This document shows positions 24,453-32,569 of a stretch of DNA of 64,000 bases, one piece after another. The notes beneath the pieces were generated by a model that was given only the letters and a program-made list of their open reading frames with translations, was not told where the DNA came from and ran no database searches. Each line of letters starts with the position of its first letter. The first letter of the stretch is position 1. The stretch lies in assembly GCF_003386285.1 (NCBI RefSeq), contig NZ_QPNC01000018.1, positions 1 through 64,000 on the forward strand, in the 5' to 3' direction. Position numbers and translations under genes: made by a program. Source of the DNA: Nocardiopsis sp. FIRDI 009 (GTDB lineage: Bacteria > Actinomycetota > Actinomycetes > Streptosporangiales > Streptosporangiaceae).

Positions 24453-25766
24453 TCACCGGGCCGGGACGGAACGCTCCCTGCGCACGACCGCCCGGACGCC
24501 CACCGGCTGGAGCGCGAGCGCCGGGCGGGGGCGGACTCCGTCGGCCCCGACCAGCTCCAACCGCACGCGCGCCCGCAACGCCGAGGCGATCACCTCGATC
24601 TCGCGCAGGGCCATGGCGGCCCCGACGCAGCCGCGCCGGCCCCCGCCGAACGGGAAGAACGCGTAGCGGTGGGCGGGACCGCCACCGTCCAACCACCGCC
24701 CAGGTCGGAAGGACGCGGGCTCGGCGAACCACCGTTCGTCCCGGTGGGTCACCCACTGGCTGAGTCCCAGCACCGTCCCGGGGGGCAGGACGTAACCTCC
24801 CGCCTCGAACGGGCGCACGGTCTCCCGGCTGATCACCCACGCGGGCGGGTACAGCCGCATGGCCTCCTTGGCGGCGGCCCCGGCGAAGTCCGTCCCCTCT
24901 CCGCCCGGGCGTCCGCCCTCGGCCACCCGCCCGTCCGCCTCGGCGTCCTCACCCAGGGCGAAGAAGAGCCAGGTCAGGGCGTCGGCCGTGGTCTCGTATC
25001 CCGACATCAGCAGCGTCGCCAGCTCGTCCCGCACCTCCGCGAACGACGGCGGCGGGTCGCTCTCCAACAACCGGCCCAGCGCCGTGGTGCCGCCGTCGGG
25101 CCGGTGCTCGTCGACCAGGTCCGCCAGCACCCGGTCCAGGGCCCGCAGCGCACGGCGCAGCTCCAGGTTGACCGGGGTCGGCACCCAGCGGGGCAGGCGC
25201 GGAGCCGAGGTCAGCCGCATGATCGCGCCCACCGCCTCAGCCAGGATCCGACCGCGCGAGTCCAGCTCACGCCCGGCGACGTGCTCGGCTCCCACCCGCA
25301 TGGTCAGGTCGGACATGGCCTCGTGCACGTCGATCTCCTGGCCGTCGTGCCAGGTGTCGACCAGGCGCGCGACCGCCTCGCGCGCCGCGTGCGCCAGGTC
25401 GGTCAGCCGGCCGCTGCGGAAGGCGGGCCGCAGGCGGGCGCGCTTGCGCTCCCAGTCGACGCCCTCGCTGTTCATCGTGGCGAGCGGGAAACCCGTCCCG
25501 CCCCTGCGGCGGACGCCCGGACGGAGCTTGACGACGGTCTCGCCCCGGTCGACGAGGACACGGCCGATGTCGTCGGGGTGGGCGAGCAGGACGTTCGAGG
25601 GGGTGAGCGTGACCACGTCGCCGTGCTCGCGCGCCGCGCGGGTGAGGAACCCCAAAGGATCGAGGGCGTAGTCGGCGACGTTGGCGGTGCCGCGCCCGTC
25701 GCGCGGGCCCGGGGGAGCGGGCCCCGGGACGGTCGGGGAGGCCGTCACGTCGCGCGCCCCCGCCAC
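24453..25766 (-). CDS. Cytochrome P450, probable cross-linking enzyme of a cittilin-like RiPP
   Basis: This is a full-length P450 of up to 437 residues. The heme loop FPFGGGRRGCVG carries the thiolate cysteine near residue 380, the I-helix reads LMSGYETTADALTW (oxygen-activating threonine pair), the K-helix ExxR is KEAMRLYP, and the PERF-like segment is ASFRPGRWL. There is no fused reductase and no membrane anchor, so it is a soluble class that needs ferredoxin and a reductase. GTG 25766 gives the longest form; GTG 25748, after a GGGGG run, is an equally good start. It lies 58 bases after the stop of a 27-codon gene for a peptide ending YIYY, on the same strand. In the myxobacterial cittilin pathway one P450 forms the biaryl and biaryl-ether bonds in a YIYY core, so that is the inferred role. 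Confidence 0.8.
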   Translation of the reverse strand: MAGARDVTASPTVPGPAPPGPRDGRGTANVADYALDPLGFLTRAAREHGDVVTLTPSNVLLAHPDDIGRVLVDRGETVVKLRPGVRRRGGTGFPLATMNSEGVDWERKRARLRPAFRSGRLTDLAHAAREAVARLVDTWHDGQEIDVHEAMSDLTMRVGAEHVAGRELDSRGRILAEAVGAIMRLTSAPRLPRWVPTPVNLELRRALRALDRVLADLVDEHRPDGGTTALGRLLESDPPPSFAEVRDELATLLMSGYETTADALTWLFFALGEDAEADGRVAEGGRPGGEGTDFAGAAAKEAMRLYPPAWVISRETVRPFEAGGYVLPPGTVLGLSQWVTHRDERWFAEPASFRPGRWLDGGGPAHRYAFFPFGGGRRGCVGAAMALREIEVIASALRARVRLELVGADGVRPRPALALQPVGVRAVVRRERSVPAR

Positions 25767-25824
25767 GGGGCGGACCCGCGCCGCGGGGGCGACACGGGCC
25801 CGGGAAACCAGTCCACCAGGTGGC

Positions 25825-25908
25825 CTAGTAGTAGATGTAGGGGGCGGTCAGCCGCTTGCCGTCCACGAGTCCGAGCTTGGCGGCGATGCGGTAGGCGGCT
25901 CTCTTCAC
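25825..25908 (-). CDS. Cittilin-like RiPP precursor peptide, 27 aa, C-terminal core YIYY
   Basis: The GTG at 25908 is six bases after a strong GGAAGGA site, and the frame runs 27 codons to a TAG. The peptide starts MKRAAYRIAAK, continues LGLVDGK and ends RLTAPYIYY. The first two-thirds is a basic, helical leader; the last four residues are three tyrosines and one isoleucine. Published work on cittilins from Myxococcus xanthus describes exactly this plan: a 27-residue precursor with a four-residue C-terminal YIYY core, cross-linked by a P450 and released by a prolyl endopeptidase encoded elsewhere. Here too the residue before the core is proline. A promoter-like sequence lies upstream and the P450 gene directly downstream. 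Too short for usual gene calling. No expression evidence is available. Confidence 0.82.
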   Translation of the reverse strand: MKRAAYRIAAKLGLVDGKRLTAPYIYY

Positions 25909-26292
25909 GGGGGATCCTTCCACTCGGTTCCGGACCCGTGCGGGGCCGGATACCGGCGGAATCTACACAGCGCCGGTCGGGCGGACAACGGGCGCGGAGG
26001 TGACCGCTTCCTTACCTTCGGGCGGTGTGGACATGGCGGCAGGGCACAGGTCGCCGCCCTGAGCCGCGCCGATCGGCTCGTGGTCGGCGATCGTTCAGGG
26101 AACGGGCGGTAGGACGTACACCGTGTCCACGTGTCACCCCCGCGGGTACCCACGGTGTCCGGAACGACGGGGTCGGCTGTCGACTGATGAGAACGCTGTG
26201 GGAGTCGTGCCGGGGCGTCGCGCGGCGGGGTATGTGCCCGCGGCTAGGGTGGTGCGCTGTCGGGACGGACGTGTGTGGAGGGGCGGGGCATT
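25909..26292. other. Divergent intergenic region of the precursor and DUF2293 genes
   Basis: This stretch carries the minus-strand promoter candidate at 25960-25988 for the precursor peptide. Apart from that I see no gene, no repeat of note and no recognisable operator. The frames crossing it are short or of shadow composition. Confidence 0.5.
25960..25988 (-). promoter_or_regulatory. Sigma-70-type promoter of the cittilin-like precursor gene
   Basis: On the minus strand TTGTCC and TAGATT are separated by exactly 17 bases. This would place transcription start about 45 bases before the start codon, leaving room for the GGAAGGA ribosome site. Confidence 0.55.
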
Positions 26293-27345
26293 GTGACCGA
26301 TCTGGGGACCAGGCTGGGGCGCCGGGTGGCGGCGGCCGCCGACGCGGCGGTCGCGCGGCGCGGGGCGGTGTCGGTCCTGGACACCTTCACCGCGCTGGGC
26401 TGGGTCACCGACCGGGCGGTGGACACCTGGCGGCACGGCCGGGTCGACACGCTCCAGGACCTCGTCCAGACCCCCCTGGACAAGCAGCGCGCCGCCGTCG
26501 CCCTGCTCGCGGCCTGGGCCGGGCAGCGGGGAATGGAACGGCACGAGGGCGAGTACCCGGCCGCCACGCGCGACCGCCGGGAACTGCGCTTCACCACCGG
26601 CGCCGACCCCGACGACGAACGCGGGTTCCGCGTCCACTGGGTGTCCCCGAACGCCACCGCGGCCCAGCGGGGACGGGAGGAGCGGCGGCGCGCGACGGTC
26701 CCCGACCTGGAGGTCCAGGAGGCGGACGGACCGTGGGAGTGCGCCGACTGCGGCCTGACCGGTGCGGGACCCGCGCTGGTCGAGGACGGCGCGCCGCACT
26801 GCCTGACCTGCGTCGACCTGGACCATCTGGAGTTCCTGCCCGCCGGGAACGCCACCCTGACCCGCAGGGCGAGGAAGGAGAGCGTGCTGTCGGCCGTCGT
26901 GGTGCGGTGGGTACCCTCCCGCCGCCGGTTCCGCCGCCTCGGCCTGCTCGTGGAGGAGCGCGCCCTGGTCGCGGCCGAGGAGTCGTGCCTGGCCGACGAG
27001 GACGCCCGTGCCCGCCGCCGTGAACGCGACGCCGTGCGCAGGGCCGCCCGGGACGCGGTGTTCCAGGAGCGCTTCGCCGCCGAGATCACCCGGCTCTTCC
27101 CCGGCTGCCCCGCCGACCGCGCCCGGAGGATCGCCGAGCACACGGCCGTGCGCGGCAGCGGTCGGGTGGGGCGCTCCGCCGCCGGACGCGACCTCGACCC
27201 CGGGGCGGTGCGCCGCGCGGTCGTGGCCTCCGTCCGACACGAGGACACCCCCTACGACCTGCTCCTCATGGAGGGGGTGCCCCGGGAGGAGGCCAGGGCG
27301 CGCATCGCCGACGGCATCGACCGCGTCCTGGCCGGGTGGGCCTGA
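26293..27345 (+). CDS. DUF2293-domain protein with a Cys4 zinc-like motif
   Basis: This 350-residue protein has a zinc-finger-like pair CADCGL ... CLTCVDL near residues 150-175 and, at the C-terminus (residues 255-350), the DUF2293 domain: LFPGCPADRARRIAEHTAVRGSGRVGRS and HEDTPYDLLLMEGVPREEARARI. The middle part is Arg/Glu-rich and may be helical. GTG 26293 is preferred over 26275 because it follows GGAGGGGCGGGG at a suitable distance. DUF2293 proteins have no known reaction; the basic C-terminal pattern may contact nucleic acid. The gene is divergent from the cittilin-like genes and converges on the PEP-utilising enzyme gene. Confidence 0.75.
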   Translation: MTDLGTRLGRRVAAAADAAVARRGAVSVLDTFTALGWVTDRAVDTWRHGRVDTLQDLVQTPLDKQRAAVALLAAWAGQRGMERHEGEYPAATRDRRELRFTTGADPDDERGFRVHWVSPNATAAQRGREERRRATVPDLEVQEADGPWECADCGLTGAGPALVEDGAPHCLTCVDLDHLEFLPAGNATLTRRARKESVLSAVVVRWVPSRRRFRRLGLLVEERALVAAEESCLADEDARARRRERDAVRRAARDAVFQERFAAEITRLFPGCPADRARRIAEHTAVRGSGRVGRSAAGRDLDPGAVRRAVVASVRHEDTPYDLLLMEGVPREEARARIADGIDRVLAGWA

Positions 27346-27364
27346 CCGCTCCGGCACCGACCCG

Positions 27365-29887
27365 CTACCCCCGCGTCCCGGACTCCCCCGCGGCCCCGTC
27401 CGCCACGGGCTCCGCCGCGGCGGAACCCTCCGGAGCCCCGGACTCCGCCGACTCCACGGTGACCGTGCCCGCCGTGCCGTCGACCGTGACCACCTGTCCG
27501 GTCCGGATCTGCCGCATGGCGTCGCGCACGCAGACCACGGCGGGGATCCCGTACTCGCGGGCCACCGTCGGGCCGTGCGCCACCGGGGATCCGGTCTCGG
27601 CCACCAACCCGGCCGCCGTCATGAACAGCGGCGTCCACCCCGGGTCGGTGGTCGGCGCGACCAGGATCTCCCCGGGCTCGACGCGCGCCCCGGACGGGTC
27701 GCGGACCACCCGGGCCCGTCCGGTGGCCCGACCCGCCGCGGCGGGCATCCCGGGCAGCGCGCCCTCCTCGGCCTCCGGGCGCGGCAGGATCGTCTCCACG
27801 TCGGTGCCGTCGGACAACAGCAGGACCGGGACGTGGGGGCGACGCACCTCCCGGTCGTGGACGGCCCGGCGTCCGGCCACCGGGGACCGATGGTCGGCCC
27901 CGTCGTGGACGGCCGCGCGCACCTCGTCCATCGTCAGGAACATGACGTCGTCGGCCCGCTCCAGCAGACCCCGCCGCACCAGGTCCGCACCGATGAGCAG
28001 GAGTTGGCGGCGCATCTCGGCGAACGGGATGAGCCAGGAGAACTTGGCGAGTTCGCGTGCTCCGGTGAGCTCACGGGACCGGCGCATCGCGAAGGAGGCG
28101 ATCCGTCCGCGGACGGGCCGCCGGGCGCGTCCGCGCAGCGACAGTTCGCTGATCGTCCTGCGGGCCCGCACCGCGGCCCTGGCGAACCTGCGGTCGGGCG
28201 CCTGCTCGGGGTCCTCCACCCGCAGGTAGTTGGCGATGGCGGACAGCAGCGGGGAGGGATCCTCGGCCCAGCGCGGCATACCGATGTCGACCTCGGCGGC
28301 GGCCCGGTGACCGTACACCGCCAGGAAGTCCGCCAGCCCGATGTCGGGCAGCGCGCCCTGACGGTACATGTCGGCCAGCTCGGCCGGGTCGGTCTCCAGG
28401 AAGAGCGCGCGGTGTGCGTCCGCGTTCTCGGCCACCCGCCACAGGGCCAGGTCCATCTCCGTGGTGACGTTGTGCGGCATGCCGCCCAGGACGGCGTCGA
28501 GTTCCTCGTCGGTGGCCACGCCGTCGAGCAGCGCCGAGGGGAGCAGACCGAGGAGGATCCCGGCGAAGGTCGGCCAGGCCACGGCCATCATGGGGGCGCC
28601 CAGGACGGGGGCGTAGGCGTCCTCGCTGACGAAGGCCAACCGTTCGGCGGCGGTGGTCTCCGGGCCGGGGCGCGGCTGGCTCCGGAACTCCTCCAGCGCC
28701 CGGTCCGCCCCGGCCCTGGCCCGCGCGGGGCGGGCGATCGTCGCGGCGACGCGCGCCACGGCGGTCGGCAGCAGCCGCGCGGCGAACCGGAGAGCGGGGC
28801 CCGGGGCGAAGGGCAGACCGGGGCTGGGGGAGAAGCGGGCGTCGTCCAGGAGGTACTCGACGGCGCGCCTGACCCGCGGCCCGTAGACCTCCATCGCCCG
28901 GGGGAGCCGTGCGCGTACCGGCGCGCTGCGCATGAAATCGGTCAGGTCCAGGTACAGGCGTCCCCCCACGGGGGTGAGGATCGAGGCTCCCTCGCGTGGG
29001 CCGGCGTCGATGCCGTGGGAGGAGCACCACCTCACCCACAGGTGTGTCATGCGGTCCATCCCCATGGGGGTGAACGGACGGAGCATGCCCTGCATGTGCC
29101 CGACCTCCAGGTACAGGCGCTGACCAGGGACGCCGGCGTCCGGGGGCGTCGGGAACAGGGTGGTGATCGGCCGGGACTGGAGCAGCCACAGCACGCCGTC
29201 GGCGTCGTAGGCCCACTCCACGTCCTGCGGTGAGCCGAAGTGCTCCGCCAGCCGCCTGCCCGCCGCGCGCAGCTCCTCCAGCTGGTCGGCGGCCAGGCAC
29301 CCGCCCTCGACCGCCGCGGCCGGTTCGCCGTCCACCAGGACGTGGTGGTCGGGGACGACACCGCCGTCGACCACGGCCGGGCCCGGACCGGGGGCGGCGT
29401 CCACGACCGCGCGGGAGCGGCTGCCGGTGAGCGGGTCGGCGGTGAAGAGCACCCCGGCGACCCCCGCCTCGACCATCCGCTGGACGACGACCGCCATGTG
29501 CGTGTCGGCGCGGTCGGCCCCGGCGGCCTCACGGTAGGCGACCGCGCGGTCGGAGTCCAGGGACGCCCAGCACCGGCGCACCGCCTCCACCAGTTCCTCG
29601 GTCCCGCGCACGTCGAGCAGGGTGTCCAGCTGTCCGGCGAAGCTGCTGCCGGGCAGGTCCTCGGCCGTGGCGCTGGAGCGGACGGCGACCGGGCCGCCGC
29701 CCAGGCGCTCGTAGGCGGCGGCGAGCTCGCCCTCGGGCACCGTCCCCGACACGTGCGCCTCGGCGGTCAGGCAGAAGCCCGGGGGGACCCGCTCGCCCGC
29801 CGCGATCATCTCACCGAGCCCGGCGGCCTTACCGCCCACCGTCCCGATCAGCCCTGTGTCGATCTCCTCCAGCTCGATCACGCCCAT
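27365..29887 (-). CDS. PEP synthase/rifampin phosphotransferase-like enzyme
   Basis: This 840-residue enzyme has the three-part plan of rifampin phosphotransferases and PEP synthases. Part one is an ATP-binding PPDK-N domain (GGKAAGLGEMI near 20, VAVRSSATAEDLPGSSFAGQ near 70, and WASLDSDRAVAYRE). Part two is a central substrate-binding region (residues 300-690). Part three is a C-terminal swivelling domain with the phosphohistidine in ETGSPVAHGPTVAREYGIPAVV near residue 790. These enzymes transfer a phosphate from ATP through the histidine to a substrate; in Rph it is the C21 hydroxyl of rifamycins. The motif has AHG where most relatives have SHG. The 19-bp rifamycin-associated element usual upstream of inducible rph genes is not seen, so the true substrate is open. 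The last 25 residues are an Ala/Gly/Glu-rich tail. Confidence 0.78.
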   Translation of the reverse strand: MGVIELEEIDTGLIGTVGGKAAGLGEMIAAGERVPPGFCLTAEAHVSGTVPEGELAAAYERLGGGPVAVRSSATAEDLPGSSFAGQLDTLLDVRGTEELVEAVRRCWASLDSDRAVAYREAAGADRADTHMAVVVQRMVEAGVAGVLFTADPLTGSRSRAVVDAAPGPGPAVVDGGVVPDHHVLVDGEPAAAVEGGCLAADQLEELRAAGRRLAEHFGSPQDVEWAYDADGVLWLLQSRPITTLFPTPPDAGVPGQRLYLEVGHMQGMLRPFTPMGMDRMTHLWVRWCSSHGIDAGPREGASILTPVGGRLYLDLTDFMRSAPVRARLPRAMEVYGPRVRRAVEYLLDDARFSPSPGLPFAPGPALRFAARLLPTAVARVAATIARPARARAGADRALEEFRSQPRPGPETTAAERLAFVSEDAYAPVLGAPMMAVAWPTFAGILLGLLPSALLDGVATDEELDAVLGGMPHNVTTEMDLALWRVAENADAHRALFLETDPAELADMYRQGALPDIGLADFLAVYGHRAAAEVDIGMPRWAEDPSPLLSAIANYLRVEDPEQAPDRRFARAAVRARRTISELSLRGRARRPVRGRIASFAMRRSRELTGARELAKFSWLIPFAEMRRQLLLIGADLVRRGLLERADDVMFLTMDEVRAAVHDGADHRSPVAGRRAVHDREVRRPHVPVLLLSDGTDVETILPRPEAEEGALPGMPAAAGRATGRARVVRDPSGARVEPGEILVAPTTDPGWTPLFMTAAGLVAETGSPVAHGPTVAREYGIPAVVCVRDAMRQIRTGQVVTVDGTAGTVTVESAESGAPEGSAAAEPVADGAAGESGTRG

Positions 29888-30158
29888 CCCGAACCCCCTC
29901 GCGGCCCTGGCGAACGGCCCCCTCGTGTGGAACGAGGTCGAAAGCGGGTCGTGCCGACCCTCGCCGAGGACACGCGCCGGGCGTGCGTGGCCGTTCGTAC
30001 GCCTCGGAGCGTCGGCCGCCGTCCGGCCATCAATCTACGCCGCCTCCCGGCCGGAGGCCAGGGCCCGGAACCCGTTGAACACGGTCTTTGCGACACGTGC
30101 CACCCTGTGGTCGAATCGTCGTGCTCCACGCCGATGCCGGACGAGTGGAAGGGCCGCC

Positions 30159-31385
30159 GTGAACGTTCGCCCCGCGTGGTGGGTGCACCTGGTCAACACC
30201 CTGATCGCCCCGGTCGCGGGCGGGCGGCCGCGCTCCGCCGAACGCTCCTTCGGCGCCGCGATGCGCGACGCCGCGCGGCGCACCGGTCTGACCTGGCCCG
30301 CCGACGAACCCTTCCTCTCCGACCTGCGCGTCCTGCACGAGGCATGGCACGCGGTCCCCGACCTCACACCGATCGGACGGGTCAGCGTCCAGGCCGAGAT
30401 CCGCCGACGGCTGCAGACGCGCCTGCGCATGCTCCACCTGCTCGACGTCCACCCCGAGTTCGCCGACGAACCGATCGACCGGCCGGTGTTCATCACCGGG
30501 CTGCCCCGGACGGGGACCACCTTCGGCCACGGCCTCCTCGCCGCGCACGCCGACGCCCGCGCCCCCATGCTGTGGGAGCTGTGGAACCCCGTTCCCGACA
30601 CCGGCAGGCCCGGGGAGCGCACCCTGAGCCGACGCCGGCGCCTGGCCGCGGCGCGCGCCATGATCCGGGGGATGGACGCCATGCTCCCGGGCTTCCAGAC
30701 GATCCACCCGATGCACCCGCTCGAACCGGAGGAGTGCGTCTTCGCCCTCCCGCACAGCCTGGCCCACCACGTGCGCGCGCCCGTCCCCGGCTACCGGGCC
30801 TGGTTCGGGCGGCGCGACGCCGTGCCCGACTACCGCTACCTCAGGCAGCAGCTCCAGGCGTTGCAGTGGAGGCGCCCGCGACGGCGCTGGGTGCTCAAGT
30901 CCCCACTGCACCTGCTGACCCTGGACGCGCTGCTCGACGTCTTCCCCGACGCCACGGTGGTGCTGACCGACCGCGACCCGGTGCGCGCGATGGCCTCGTG
31001 GTGCAGCCTGACCGAGGCGGGGATGCGCCTGCACTGCGCCGACGTCGACCCGCGCCGGATCGGCCGCGAGTGGCTGGAGATCTGGTCACAGGGCGCCGAA
31101 CGGGCCAGGGCCGTCCGCCGCGCCCGCGGCGCCGACCGCTTCCTGGACCTGCCCTACGCCGAACTGACCTCGGACCCGGTCGCGGTGGCCGAGCGGACGT
31201 GGCGCTCCCTCGGAGCGGGGTTCGATGCCGAGTCCCGGGCCCGGACACTGCGCTACGCCCGCCGTGACCGCAGGAGGAACCCGGGCGGGCACCGGTACGG
31301 GCCGGAGCGCTACGGACTCGACCCCGACCGGGTGCGCGCCGTGTTCGGCCCCGACCCGACGGGCTCCGGGGCCGAACGCGGCTGA
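30159..31385 (+). CDS. Sulfotransferase family protein
   Basis: This is a 408-residue PAPS-dependent sulfotransferase of the Sulfotransfer_3 type. The 5'-phosphosulfate loop is FITGLPRTGTTFGHGLLA near residues 108-125, and the 3'-phosphate region is VVLTDRDPVRAMASWCSL near 270-288 with the conserved Arg and Ser. WVLKSPLHLLTLDAL supplies another family motif. The end (GHRYGPERYGLDPDRVRAVF) is the usual C-terminal helix pattern. GTG 30159 follows GGAAGGG. Related actinomycete and mycobacterial enzymes sulfate lipids or small molecules; the acceptor cannot be told. It is divergent from the PEP enzyme gene, with 271 bases of shared upstream region. Confidence 0.85.
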   Translation: MNVRPAWWVHLVNTLIAPVAGGRPRSAERSFGAAMRDAARRTGLTWPADEPFLSDLRVLHEAWHAVPDLTPIGRVSVQAEIRRRLQTRLRMLHLLDVHPEFADEPIDRPVFITGLPRTGTTFGHGLLAAHADARAPMLWELWNPVPDTGRPGERTLSRRRRLAAARAMIRGMDAMLPGFQTIHPMHPLEPEECVFALPHSLAHHVRAPVPGYRAWFGRRDAVPDYRYLRQQLQALQWRRPRRRWVLKSPLHLLTLDALLDVFPDATVVLTDRDPVRAMASWCSLTEAGMRLHCADVDPRRIGREWLEIWSQGAERARAVRRARGADRFLDLPYAELTSDPVAVAERTWRSLGAGFDAESRARTLRYARRDRRRNPGGHRYGPERYGLDPDRVRAVFGPDPTGSGAERG

Positions 31386-31388
31386 GGC

Positions 31389-32312
31389 TCAGGCGTCCCG
31401 GGTCGCCGAGTACACGCTCAGGTGGGTGTGGGCCAGGGAGAACAGGGGAGCGGGCACCCCCAGCTCGCGGGCGCGGCGGACCAGGTCGCCGACGATGTGG
31501 TCCGCCTCCACCGGGTTCCCGTGCGTCAGGTCCCAGTACAGCGTGGGGCTGGCGTCGCTCCTGGGGTCGGAGATGACCGACCGTGCCCAGTCCATGAACT
31601 TCTCGCCGGGTGCGTGCCCGGCCGCGGTGGCGATCGCGACGGCCTCGGCGGTCATCGCGGAGGTGAACTCCGCCCCGCCGGGCGCTCGGTTGATCGGACC
31701 GATGGGGCCGCGCATCAGGCAGGTGCAGGCGCCCATGGTCGCCAGGAACACCCACTTCTCCCACATGCGCCGGAGGATCTCGCCGGTGGCCGTGGCGGCG
31801 AACCCGGCGCCGTCCAGGGCCGCGTGCACGCGCTCCAGGGGCTGGACCGGGGTGTCGCAGAGCGGTCCGTAGACCAGTTCGGCCAGGTCGCCGACCCGTT
31901 CGACCTCGCCCTCCTCGCCCAGTCGGGCCTGCACCAGCCCGACCCCGCCGTAGACGCGGTCGGCGCCGAACCGCTCGACCAGGACCTCGACGTGGCGCAT
32001 GCCGTTGAGGAAGGGCACCACCACCGTGCGCGGACCCACGGCGGGGGCCAGATCCTTGATCGCGGCGTCCAGCGCGTAGGACTTGACCGCGAGCACCACC
32101 AGGTCGTAGTCGGCGCCGAGCCGGTCGGCGGTGACCGTCGACACCGGGGTGGACGCCACGCTTCCGTCCAGGTCACGCACGCGCAGGCCGCGCTCGCGCA
32201 GCAGTTCGGCGCGCGCGGGCCGGACGAGGAAGTCGACGTCGCGACCGGACCGCGCCAGACACGCCCCGAAGTACCCTCCGAGCGCGCCCGCGCCCACGAC
32301 CAGTATCCGCAT
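31389..32312 (-). CDS. 2-dehydropantoate 2-reductase-family protein (PanE/ApbA)
   Basis: This is a 307-residue ketopantoate-reductase-family oxidoreductase. The N-terminal NADP-binding fold is MRILVVGAGALGGYFGACLARSG, with GxGxxG at 7-12. The pattern FLNGMRHVEVL near 105 and the conserved lysine in MWEKWVFLATMGACTCLM near 180 match the C-terminal helical domain, as does GNPVEADHIVGDLVRRARELGVPAP. It reduces a 2-oxo acid such as ketopantoate with NADPH, though many paralogues act on other substrates. ATG 32312 follows GGAGAG. It is convergent with the sulfotransferase gene, three bases apart, so it is not in its operon. Confidence 0.85.
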   Translation of the reverse strand: MRILVVGAGALGGYFGACLARSGRDVDFLVRPARAELLRERGLRVRDLDGSVASTPVSTVTADRLGADYDLVVLAVKSYALDAAIKDLAPAVGPRTVVVPFLNGMRHVEVLVERFGADRVYGGVGLVQARLGEEGEVERVGDLAELVYGPLCDTPVQPLERVHAALDGAGFAATATGEILRRMWEKWVFLATMGACTCLMRGPIGPINRAPGGAEFTSAMTAEAVAIATAAGHAPGEKFMDWARSVISDPRSDASPTLYWDLTHGNPVEADHIVGDLVRRARELGVPAPLFSLAHTHLSVYSATRDA

Positions 32313-32441
32313 GGTCTCTCCCACCCGATCGGCGATCAACGTCGCACAACGTATGACGATGGGATGGATCGCCGCAAGAGAGATCTTCGTCGGAAGGGCG
32401 TGGAGGGACGTCGATGGAACCAGGGGATGACCTTGGCGTAT

Positions 32442-32477
32442 GAATCAGTTGTGTATCCGAATTAAAACAACTGATTC
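32442..32477. promoter_or_regulatory. Perfect inverted repeat in an AT-rich island
   Basis: GAATCAGTTGT and ACAACTGATTC are exact inverted 11-mers separated by 14 bases. A third copy of GAATCAGT stands at 32504-32511, and a near palindrome, TTGCTCTTAAGCAA, lies between. The whole 32440-32520 stretch is mostly A and T in a 72% GC region. It sits 90-130 bases before the flavin-binding protein gene and on the upstream side of the PanE-like gene, so it is probably an operator and promoter for one or both. Confidence 0.6.
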
Positions 32478-32569
32478 TATTTATTCATTGCTCTTAAGCA
32501 ACAGAATCAGTAAGATCACCCGGGTAGGTTCCCCGAGGGAAGCCGTCACGGCTTCGGAAGAGCTGATCC

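Noticed and set aside
29888-30158. A rifamycin-associated element upstream of the Rph-like gene
   Set aside because: Only short unrelated dyads (CCTCG/CGAGG; GGGTCG/CGACCC) are present; the expected 19-bp inverted repeat is not.
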